Source of the DNA: Rhizobium sp. Q54
GTDB lineage: Bacteria > Pseudomonadota > Alphaproteobacteria > Micropepsales > Micropepsaceae
Assembly: GCA_945860165.1 (NCBI GenBank)
Contig: CAMAPL010000007.1
Coordinates: forward strand, 46,307 to 110,306
Reading direction: 5' to 3'
DNA: 64,000 bases
Shown here: piece after piece, positions 48,225 to 56,440 of the stretch
How positions within the stretch are numbered: the first letter of the stretch is position 1
How the letters are laid out: each line of letters opens with the position of its first letter
Notes under the pieces: model-generated
Database searches by the model: none
The model's input: the letters and a program-made list of their open reading frames with translations, nothing else
Told to the model about the DNA's origin: nothing
Translations under genes and position numbers: made by a program

Positions 48225-48503
48225 ATGGCTAGGAAACGTCATAGTGCTGAAGAGATAGTTGGGAAGCTACGGCAGGGTGATGTGCTGCTGGCACAGGGCA
48301 AGCCTGTTGCTGATGCGGTTCGGGCGATAGGGGTTACGGAAGTAACCTACTACCGCTGGCGCAACGAGTATGGTGGTCTTAAGGGCGACTAGGTTAAACG
48401 CCTGAAAGAGCTAAAGGCTGAGAACACACGACTTCGGCGTGCGATCTCGGACCTGACGTTGGACAAGCTGATATTGCAGGAAGCCGCTCGGGGAAACTTC
48501 TAA
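48225..48503 (+). pseudogene. IS3-family orfA with in-frame amber codon
   Basis: MARKRHSAEEIVGKLRQGDVLLAQGKPVADAVRAIGVTEVTYYRWRNEYGGLKGD[TAG]VKRLKELKAENTRLRRAISDLTLDKLILQEAARGNF*; TAG at 48390-48392. Confidence 0.88.
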
Positions 48504-48574
48504 GCCCCGCGCGTCGCCGCGCGTGTGTAGATCATATTGTTACAGAGCTGGGTGTTCCGCAGAGACGGGCCTGC

Positions 48575-49378
48575 TTGGCGCTAGGACAGCATTGGTCCAC
48601 ACAGCGCAAGATGCCGATCACGCCCGACGATGAAGCGGCTTTGACAGCCGACATCATCGAGTTCGCCCGCCAGTATGGCCGCTACGGATACCGCAGGGTT
48701 ACGGCGCTTCTTCGGTCCTCTGGGCGGAGGGTTAACAAGAATCGGGTTGAACGTATCTGGCGTCGTGAGGGGCTTAAAGTTCCAGCAAAACAGCCAAAAC
48801 GTGGTCGTCTATGGCTCAATGACGGGTCGTGCATTCGGCTTCGGCCAGAACGCCCCAACCATGTGTGGTCCTACGACTTTGTCGCCGACCGCACCCACGA
48901 CGCAAAGGTATTCCGGATGCTTTGCATTATCGATGAGTTCACACGCGAAGCGATTGCCATCCGTGTTGCCCGGTCTCTGAAGTCCACCGATGTGATTGAA
49001 GCGCTGTGCGATCTCTTTGTAGAGCGTGGTATCCCGGCTCACATACGATCTGACAACGGTCCAGAGTTTGTTGCCTTAGCTCTGAGGGAGTGGATTGCTG
49101 CTGTGGGCGCCAAGACTGCCTATATCGAACCAGGAAGCCCTTGGGAGAATGGCTACTGCGAAAGCTTCAACGGCAAGCTGCGGGACAAACTGCTCAACGG
49201 CGAGATCTTCTACACTCTCAAGGAGGCCAAGACCGTTATCGAAGCCTGGCTGAGGCACTACAACACCGTCCGCCCGCACTCATCGTTGGGATACCGTCCA
49301 CCGGCACCGCAGACCACAGTCTGGCCGCCAGATCAGCCGGCTAGCAAAGGGATGGTGCAAATGATGCCCTTAAACTAA
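48575..49378 (+). CDS. IS3-family transposase OrfB (DDE integrase core); reading frame extends upstream to about 48497
   Basis: HVWSYDFVADRTHDAKVFRMLCIIDEFTREA, SDNGPEF, SPWENGYCESFNGKLRDKLLN; upstream in-frame SPARRRACVDHIVTELGVPQRRACLALGQH. Confidence 0.95.
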   Translation: MALGQHWSTQRKMPITPDDEAALTADIIEFARQYGRYGYRRVTALLRSSGRRVNKNRVERIWRREGLKVPAKQPKRGRLWLNDGSCIRLRPERPNHVWSYDFVADRTHDAKVFRMLCIIDEFTREAIAIRVARSLKSTDVIEALCDLFVERGIPAHIRSDNGPEFVALALREWIAAVGAKTAYIEPGSPWENGYCESFNGKLRDKLLNGEIFYTLKEAKTVIEAWLRHYNTVRPHSSLGYRPPAPQTTVWPPDQPASKGMVQMMPLN

Positions 49379-49448
49379 CATACTAACTGGGCCACTCAGT
49401 GGGGGCCGGTCACCCCAAGACTGCCTACAATATTAGAACGGAAACATT

Positions 49449-49781
49449 CTAATGTTGTGACTTGGGCAGGTTGAGAACGATACCGTCCAGCGCTGCGCTC
49501 ATGCGCAACTGGCAGGATAGCCGGCTGGTGGGCCGCACATCGGGCGCAAAATCCAGCATGGTTTCTTCCATCTCGCCTTTGGGCGGCAGTTTTTCCTGCC
49601 ATTCGGGCGCGACATAGACCTGGCAGGTGGCGCAGGCGCAGGCCCCGCCGCAATCGGCATCGATGCCGGGGATCAGGTGCTTGACCGCACCTTCCATCAG
49701 AGACCAGCCTTCAGCGACTTCGACGGTGTGCGCCGTGCCGCCGTCTTCGATATAGGTGACCTTGAATTTCGGCGGCGACAT
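49449..49781 (-). CDS. 2Fe-2S ferredoxin (adrenodoxin/putidaredoxin type)
   Basis: DADCGGACACATCQVYVAPEW and RLSCQL cysteine ligands. Confidence 0.93.
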   Translation of the reverse strand: MSPPKFKVTYIEDGGTAHTVEVAEGWSLMEGAVKHLIPGIDADCGGACACATCQVYVAPEWQEKLPPKGEMEETMLDFAPDVRPTSRLSCQLRMSAALDGIVLNLPKSQH

Positions 49782-50989
49782 CAGCCCATCTGCTTCATCG
49801 GGATGGACATGTCGGCCAGCGTCTCGGGCGCGATTGCCTTGCCTTCCGCGATCATCTTCTTACCGACCAGATATTCGCCGGGCGCATTCACCGCTTCTAC
49901 CGCCGCCACCACACCATCACGCAGATGAAAGACGGCGAATTTTCGGTCCTCGGGACGACCGCGCTGCACCAGCCGGTCGGCGGGACGCGCCAGGCCTGCG
50001 ATCTGCAGCTTGAGGTCATACTGGTCCGACCAGAACCATGGCACCTCACTGTAGGTCTTGGCTTTACCAACCATCGCCAGCGCCGCGTGCTTGGCCTGGT
50101 CGATGGCGTTCTGCACGCATTCCAGGCGGATAGAATGGCCCTCGCGCCCGACATGGCGGGTGCAGTCGCCCGCCGACCATATATGGGGATCGCCGGTGCG
50201 GGCATTCTGGTCCACTACTATGCCGTCTTCGCAACCCAGACCGGCATGGACCGCCAGCTCGTCGCACGGCACCACACCGATGCCGACCAACACGATGTCG
50301 GCTTCATAAGTCTGGCCACCAGCCTTGATACGCTGGACCTTGGCGCCCCCTTCAAAGCCTTCCACGCCGGTGCGCAGCTTCAGCTTCACGCCGGCTTTTT
50401 CATGCTCGGCGGCATAGAAGGCGGAGAGTTGCGGCGACACGGCGCGCGCCATCAACCGGTCCATAGCCTCGAACACCGTCACGTCCAGGCCGCGCTTGGC
50501 GCCCACCGCCGCCACTTCCAGTCCGATATAGCCGCCGCCGACGATGGCGATGCGCTTGCCGCTCTGGAACACGCTTTGCAGCCCGTCCACATCGGCGATG
50601 GTCTTGAGGTAATGGATGCCGGCTAGGTCCGCGCCGGGACAGCGGAGCTTGCGCACGCGCGCGCCCGTGGCCAGCAGCAGCTTGTCATAGGCCAGCAGCC
50701 GCCCATCACTCAGCTCGACGGTGCGGTGGGCGCGATGGATGGCCTTGGCCGAGGTGGAAATAAGCAGTTCGCAGCCGGCTTCTTCGTAAAAGGAGTCCGG
50801 CTTGAGGAACAGGCGCGGCCGCTCGAAGGTGCCCAGCAGATAGGCCTTGGACAAAGGCGGGCGCTGATAGGGCGGATAGGCCTCGTCGCCCACCATGGTG
50901 ATGGCACCCTTGAAGCCTTCGCTGCGCAGGGACTGGACTGCCTGCTGGCCGGCCTGGCCGGCGCCGATAATGACGATGTTTTCGGGCAT
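49781..50989 (-). CDS. FAD-dependent ferredoxin reductase (putidaredoxin reductase-like)
   Basis: NIVIIGAGQAGQQAVQSLR, IAIVGGGYIGLEVAAVG, PHIWSAGDCTRH. Confidence 0.93.
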   Translation of the reverse strand: MPENIVIIGAGQAGQQAVQSLRSEGFKGAITMVGDEAYPPYQRPPLSKAYLLGTFERPRLFLKPDSFYEEAGCELLISTSAKAIHRAHRTVELSDGRLLAYDKLLLATGARVRKLRCPGADLAGIHYLKTIADVDGLQSVFQSGKRIAIVGGGYIGLEVAAVGAKRGLDVTVFEAMDRLMARAVSPQLSAFYAAEHEKAGVKLKLRTGVEGFEGGAKVQRIKAGGQTYEADIVLVGIGVVPCDELAVHAGLGCEDGIVVDQNARTGDPHIWSAGDCTRHVGREGHSIRLECVQNAIDQAKHAALAMVGKAKTYSEVPWFWSDQYDLKLQIAGLARPADRLVQRGRPEDRKFAVFHLRDGVVAAVEAVNAPGEYLVGKKMIAEGKAIAPETLADMSIPMKQMG

Positions 50990-51143
50990 TTCTGACTGAA
51001 TTCCGGTATGCGCGCGCGGGGTTACCATGCCCGCTGATTGCGGGCAATCCGCGTGTTTTTATGGCCTATCGCTTCGCTACATGAGGCCAGTGGATGGTCC
51101 ACAACCAGCCTCTTCCTGCGGCGCAAAGGGCAGGTTAAATACG

Positions 51144-51617
51144 ATGGATATGGCCGAAATATCAGAGACTTTCCGCAGGGCCGTCTCCCTGCCCGACCTC
51201 GACGCCACGGCGCGGCTGGGGGCAGACATTGCCAGTGATTTGCGCAACGGCGATGCCGTGGCGCTGTGGGGCGATCTGGGGGCGGGAAAGACCACCCTGG
51301 CGCGCGCCATCCTGCGCCGGCTGGGGGTCAGCGAAGATGTGCCCAGCCCGACCTTCACCATAGTGCAGGCCTATGACACGCCGGGGCTGGCCGTCAGCCA
51401 TTATGATCTCTATCGCGTGAAACATCCACGCGAGATGCGGGAACTCGGATTCGACGATGCACTGGAGAACGGCGCGGTACTGGTGGAGTGGCCGGAACGC
51501 GCTCCCGAAATTCTGCCGCCTGATTCGTTACATGTACGGCTGCGGATGCAGGACGGGGCGCGCACCGCGCGGCTGACCGGGCCGGCGCGATGGGAAAGCG
51601 TATTGCGTCATGTCTGA
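51144..51617 (+). CDS. tsaE: tRNA t6A biosynthesis ATPase TsaE
   Basis: VALWGDLGAGKTTLARAILRRLG; SPTFTIVQAY; HYDLYRV. Confidence 0.95.
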   Translation: MDMAEISETFRRAVSLPDLDATARLGADIASDLRNGDAVALWGDLGAGKTTLARAILRRLGVSEDVPSPTFTIVQAYDTPGLAVSHYDLYRVKHPREMRELGFDDALENGAVLVEWPERAPEILPPDSLHVRLRMQDGARTARLTGPARWESVLRHV

Positions 51618-52734
51618 TCGCCCATCTTCAAATCGTGAGGCGGCCATGCGCAACTTCCTGGTTGCCGCCGGTTGGGGCGACGCGACCGTGACGCCGCTGC
51701 CGGGCGATGCTTCCACCCGGCGCTATGCCCGGCTGGCGCTGAACGGCCGCAACACCATGCTGATGGACCAGCCACAGGGCGCGGAAACACCCACTGCGCC
51801 GCCCGATGCCAGCGAAGCCGAACGCCAGGCGCTGGGCTACAATGCCGTGGCGCGGTTAGCGGGCGCCGATTGCGCCCGTTTCGCCGCCGTGGCGGATTAC
51901 CTGCGCGGTCATGGCTTGGCCGCGCCGGAAGTCCATGCCGCCGATCATGCCAACGGTTTCGTCATTCTCGAGGATCTGGGTGACGCGCTGTTCGCCGATG
52001 TGCTGGCCGATGGTGGCGACGAACTGGCGCTGTACCAGGCCGCGGTGGGAGTCCTGGCCAAAATTCACGCCCATGATGCCCCCGCCGCGCTGTCTTCCGA
52101 CAAGCCACTGTTCGCCTATGACCAGACGGCGCTGATTGCCGAGACCAGCCTGCTCACCGAATGGTTCCTGCCGCTGGCGCTGGAACGCAGCGCCAGCGAA
52201 ATCGAAACCGACGAACATCGCACATTGTGGAAAGCCGCGCTGTCGCGGATCGAGGGCGGGCGGCGCGTGTTTGTGCATCGCGATTATCACGCCCAGAACC
52301 TGCTGTGGCTGCCGCAGCGCCAGGGCGTGGCCCGCGTCGGGTTGATCGATTTCCAGGACGCGGTGGCGGGCAGCCCTGCCTATGACTTGATCTCGCTTAC
52401 CGAAGATGCGCGCCGCGATGTCAACCCGCAGCTGGCAGAAGCCACCACCGCGCATTACCTCGCTGCGATGCGGGCGCAGGGCACGCCGGTGGACGAAGCC
52501 GCTTTCCGCCACGAGATGGCGGTGATGGCTGCACAGCGCAATGCCAAGATTGTCGGCATCTTCACGCGCCTTTACCAGCGCGACGGCAAGCCGCGTTACC
52601 TCAGCTTCCTGCCACGCGTGTGGAATTATCTTGAACGCGATCTCACGCATCCGGCGCTGGCCGACCTGCGTGGCTGGTATGATCGCGTGATACCCAAAGC
52701 CAAACGGGCCTTGCCCGCGATGGAGACATTATGA
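51610..52734 (+). CDS. amgK: Aminoglycoside phosphotransferase-family kinase, AmgK type
   Basis: VFVHRDYHAQNLLWLPQR...VGLIDFQDAVAGSPAYDLISL; adjacent to a MurU-like nucleotidyltransferase. Confidence 0.85.
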   Translation: MSDRPSSNREAAMRNFLVAAGWGDATVTPLPGDASTRRYARLALNGRNTMLMDQPQGAETPTAPPDASEAERQALGYNAVARLAGADCARFAAVADYLRGHGLAAPEVHAADHANGFVILEDLGDALFADVLADGGDELALYQAAVGVLAKIHAHDAPAALSSDKPLFAYDQTALIAETSLLTEWFLPLALERSASEIETDEHRTLWKAALSRIEGGRRVFVHRDYHAQNLLWLPQRQGVARVGLIDFQDAVAGSPAYDLISLTEDARRDVNPQLAEATTAHYLAAMRAQGTPVDEAAFRHEMAVMAAQRNAKIVGIFTRLYQRDGKPRYLSFLPRVWNYLERDLTHPALADLRGWYDRVIPKAKRALPAMETL

Positions 52735-53453
52735 GCAAGGTCACACGCGCCATGATCATGGGCGCAGGCCTGGGCATCCGCATGCGCCCCCTGACCGACG
52801 ACCGGCCCAAGCCGATGGTGATGGTGGCGGGACGCCCCCTGATCGATCATGCCATCGACAGGCTGATCGCGGCCGGCGTGACGCGGGTGGTGGTCAATGT
52901 CCACTACAAGGCCGAAATGCTGCGCGCCCATCTGGACAAGCGCCGCGATGTCGACATCGTCTATTCCGACGAAACCGAAAGACTGCTGGATACCGGTGGC
53001 GGCGTGGTCAAGGCGATGCCGCATTTCGGCGGCGAGCCTTTCTTCGTCATCAATTCGGACTCCATCTGGGCGGAAGGCGGCATACCGCCCCTACCCGCCA
53101 TGCAGCGGTTGTGGGATGCCAGCCGCATGGACGGACTGTTGCTGCTGGCCGAGATGGAAACCGCGATGGGGTATGACGGCGGCGGCGATTTCGTGCTTGA
53201 AGCGGATGGCAAGGTGGCGCGCGCCAAGGATCGCGGCGAGCAGCCCTATGCCTATCCCGGAGTGCAGATCGTCCATCCCCGCCTGTTCGAGAGCGCGCCG
53301 GACGGCGCCTTTTCCACCAACATCATCTGGGACCGCGCCATCGCTGCCGAGCGGCTGTCGGGCTGCGTGCTGGACGGGGTGTGGATTCATGTCGGCACGC
53401 CGGAGGCGCGCGCCGAGGCGAATGCGTATCTCGCCGCACAGGCCCCTGCTTGA
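52731..53453 (+). CDS. murU: Nucleotidyltransferase family protein, MurU type
   Basis: AMIMGAGLGIRMRPLTDDRPKPMVMVAGRPLIDHAIDRL. Confidence 0.87.
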   Translation: MSKVTRAMIMGAGLGIRMRPLTDDRPKPMVMVAGRPLIDHAIDRLIAAGVTRVVVNVHYKAEMLRAHLDKRRDVDIVYSDETERLLDTGGGVVKAMPHFGGEPFFVINSDSIWAEGGIPPLPAMQRLWDASRMDGLLLLAEMETAMGYDGGGDFVLEADGKVARAKDRGEQPYAYPGVQIVHPRLFESAPDGAFSTNIIWDRAIAAERLSGCVLDGVWIHVGTPEARAEANAYLAAQAPA

Positions 53454-56440
53454 AGGCGCCGGCGGTTTACACCATTGCCGCCAGCGCGCATTTCGCGGAA
53501 AGCCTGGCGCGCGGCTTGTTGCAGCGGACGGGAAACGATCCGCTCGCTTTGTCCTCCGCCACGATCTATCTGCCAACCCGCCGCGCAGCGCGCGGCTTTG
53601 GCGATGCCTTTGCGCGTGTGATGGGCGGCGCAGCCCTACTGCCGCAATTCAAGGCGCTGGGCGACAGCGACGAAGACGATCTGCTGTTTGACGCGCCCTC
53701 CGACGGCCAGGAGCTTGCGCCCTCCATCGCGCCCCTGCGGCGGCAATTGCTGCTGACCGAACTGATCCGGAAATGGGACCGCAAGGGCAGCGACGGCACG
53801 TTATCCTTCGCCCAGGCCGCAACCCTGGCCGACAGCCTGGCCAAGGTGATGGATGAAGTTGAAAATCAGGGCTGCGATCTTGGCAAACTGAAGGATCTGG
53901 CTCCGCCCGAACTGGCCGAACATTGGGAAGGCGTGACCCGCTTTCTCGACGTGTTGCACAAACAGTGGCCCGGTGTGCTGGCGGTGGAGCAAAAGCTCAA
54001 TCCGGCGGCGCGGCGGGCCGCAGCGATCCGGGCGCTGGCCGCCCGTCTTGAGGCCGCGCCGCCGCAAGGACTGATCCTGGCCGCGGGGTCCACCGGCTCG
54101 CTTCCCGCCACCGCAGATTTTTTGGCCGTCATTGCGCAGCTGCCGGGTGGCGCTGTGGTACTGCCCGGCCTTGACCGCGAAATGGACAAACAAAGCTGGA
54201 CCGACCTCGATCCCGGGCATCCGCAATTTGGCCTGCGCCAGTTGCTGAAAACCATGCAGGCGGATCGCCAGGATGTGCAGGACTGGTTCGGCCCGCCCGT
54301 CAATCCAGCCCGCGAATTCCTGCTGCGCGAAACATTACGCCCTGCCCCCACGACAGATGCCTGGCGCGCGCTGGCGCAATCGGGGGAGCGCGAAATCCGC
54401 AAAGGCCTGACCGACATCGCGCTGGTCACCGCCGCCGATCCGGCCCAGGAGGCGCTGGCGATTGCGCTGGCCTTGCGCGAAGCGCTGGAGACGCCCGAGC
54501 GCAGCGCCGCGCTGGTGACGCCGGACCGCAATCTGGCGCGGCGGGTGGCGGCGGAAATGCGCCGCTGGGGGGTCGAGATCGACGATTCCGGCGGACGCCC
54601 GCTGGCCCATACCACAGCCGGCACGTTCCTCTGCCTGCTGGCGGAAGCGGTGGATGCCCGTTTCGCGCCGGTGCTGTTGCTGGCGCTGCTCAAGCATCCT
54701 TTCGCGCGGCGCGGCGAAGACGGCGCGCATTTTCGCGCCCACGCCCGCGAACTCGACCGCTGGTGCCTGCGCGGCCCACGCCCCGATCCCGGTCTGACCG
54801 GCATCACCGCCGCCATCGCAAGATGCGCAAAAGTGCGGCGCTCGCCGCCTGAAGACGCATTGACCGCACTGACGGCGTGGTGGAACGGGATTGCCGCGAT
54901 TCTCGCGCCGCTGGAGGCCCTGTTCGCAGAAAGCGAAGTGCCGCTGGCGGATTTGCTGACCACCCATATCGCCGCCGCCGAAGCATTGGCCTGCGACGAG
55001 CAGAAAAACTGTATCCTGTGGCAAGGCAGCGATGGTGGCACGGCATCCCAACTGGTGGCGGCGTTGATGGCAGCCGCCGAGGATTTGCCGCCGCTGGAGC
55101 CCCGCTCCTGGCCGTCGCTGTTTCGCAATCTCGCCATGAAGACGCCGGTGCGCGCCGCCTATGGCCAGCATCCGCGCCTGGCGATCCTGGGGCCATTGGA
55201 AGCGCGGTTGCAGCGTTTCGACTTGACCATCCTGGGCGGACTGAACGAAGGCATCTGGCCGCAGGCCGCCGGCACCGATCCTTGGTTCTCGCGTCCCATG
55301 CGCGCCAGCCTGGGACTGGAGCAGCCCGAGCGCGGCATCGGCCTGTCGGCGCATGATTTTGCGATGCTGGCGGCCAGCCCTTGCGTGCTGCTGACCCGCG
55401 CCCTGAAGGCGGACGGTACGCCCACCATCGCGTCGCGCTGGTTGCAGCGGCTGGAGCAACTGGTGCTCGGGCTGGACTCGGCGCCGCCGGAGAAGAAAAA
55501 AAAGATCGAGGATATCCTCAGGGGACGTTGCGACTATGCCGGCATCGCCGCACGCATGATGGACGTGACGCGGACCAAGCCCCTTTGCCGCCCGGCGCCA
55601 ACACCGCCCGCCCAGGTGCGGCCGCGCAAATTATCTGTCACCGAAATCGAAACGTGGCTACGTGATCCCTATGCCATCTATGCCCGGCATGTGCTGAAAC
55701 TGCGCCCGCTCGACGCCATCGATGTTCCGATCGGGCCGCGCGAACGCGGCACGGCCTTGCACAAAGCGCTGGAGGATTTCATCTCCCAGCATCCGGGTGG
55801 CTTGCCGGACGATTCGGAAAAGCGCCTGTCGCAGATTGCCGATGATGTTTTTGCGCAAGCCAGCATACCCAAGGCGGCGCTTGCGGTGTGGCGGCCGCGT
55901 TTCCTGGGCGCAGTGCAAGGCTTTCTCAGCGTGGAACGCGAGCGGCGCGAGACCATCGCGCAATCTTTTACCGAGATCACCGGCACGCGAGTTTTCGCTG
56001 TGCCCGGTGGGAATTTCACCCTGATCGGACAGGCCGACCGCATCGACATATTGAAAGACGGCGGCGCCGCGATCCTGGATTATAAAAGCGGTGCCATTCC
56101 CACCCAACCACAGGTGCAGGAATTACTGGCGCCGCAATTGCCGCTGGAAGCGGCAATCCTGGCGGAAGGTGGCTTTCCCGGCATCGGCAAGCGTATCGCC
56201 GAACAGTTGATCTATCTGTCATTGGCCGACAGCAAGAAGGCCGGCAAACCCATGATGGTCAATAACGCCGTCGAACTGGCGCAGCAGGCGGCGGACAAAC
56301 TCAAGCAGCGCATCATCCGGTTCGACGATGAGAAGACACCCTATCTGTCAAGGGTACGCCCACAATTCACCGATAGTGTAGGCTATTACGACCATCTGGC
56401 GCGGGTGCGCGAATGGTCGGCTTCCGGGGAAGACGCCTGA
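53450..56440 (+). CDS. addB: Double-strand break repair protein AddB
   Basis: VYTIAASAHFAESLARGLLQ; LTILGGLNEGIWPQAAGTDPWFSRPMRASLGL; C-terminal PD-(D/E)XK region AILDYKSG; TTG start inferred. Confidence 0.94.
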   Translation: MKAPAVYTIAASAHFAESLARGLLQRTGNDPLALSSATIYLPTRRAARGFGDAFARVMGGAALLPQFKALGDSDEDDLLFDAPSDGQELAPSIAPLRRQLLLTELIRKWDRKGSDGTLSFAQAATLADSLAKVMDEVENQGCDLGKLKDLAPPELAEHWEGVTRFLDVLHKQWPGVLAVEQKLNPAARRAAAIRALAARLEAAPPQGLILAAGSTGSLPATADFLAVIAQLPGGAVVLPGLDREMDKQSWTDLDPGHPQFGLRQLLKTMQADRQDVQDWFGPPVNPAREFLLRETLRPAPTTDAWRALAQSGEREIRKGLTDIALVTAADPAQEALAIALALREALETPERSAALVTPDRNLARRVAAEMRRWGVEIDDSGGRPLAHTTAGTFLCLLAEAVDARFAPVLLLALLKHPFARRGEDGAHFRAHARELDRWCLRGPRPDPGLTGITAAIARCAKVRRSPPEDALTALTAWWNGIAAILAPLEALFAESEVPLADLLTTHIAAAEALACDEQKNCILWQGSDGGTASQLVAALMAAAEDLPPLEPRSWPSLFRNLAMKTPVRAAYGQHPRLAILGPLEARLQRFDLTILGGLNEGIWPQAAGTDPWFSRPMRASLGLEQPERGIGLSAHDFAMLAASPCVLLTRALKADGTPTIASRWLQRLEQLVLGLDSAPPEKKKKIEDILRGRCDYAGIAARMMDVTRTKPLCRPAPTPPAQVRPRKLSVTEIETWLRDPYAIYARHVLKLRPLDAIDVPIGPRERGTALHKALEDFISQHPGGLPDDSEKRLSQIADDVFAQASIPKAALAVWRPRFLGAVQGFLSVERERRETIAQSFTEITGTRVFAVPGGNFTLIGQADRIDILKDGGAAILDYKSGAIPTQPQVQELLAPQLPLEAAILAEGGFPGIGKRIAEQLIYLSLADSKKAGKPMMVNNAVELAQQAADKLKQRIIRFDDEKTPYLSRVRPQFTDSVGYYDHLARVREWSASGEDA

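Larger units (their letters stand above)
48162..49412 (+). mobile_element. IS3-family insertion sequence
   Basis: Imperfect terminal inverted repeats TGGCCTGCCCCCATTGAAGTGGTCC / TGACCGGCCCCCACTGA-GTGGCCC enclosing orfA and orfB in a -1 frame relation. Confidence 0.9.

Noticed and set aside
47925-48242. Complete 105-aa transposase ORF
   Set aside because: The first ~27 residues come from the IS3 terminus; only the C-terminal part matches IS110 transposases, so it is a fragment.
51610-53453. amgK-murU as a novel antibiotic-resistance cassette
   Set aside because: Known peptidoglycan-recycling gene pair beside tsaE in many alphaproteobacteria; not an acquired resistance gene.
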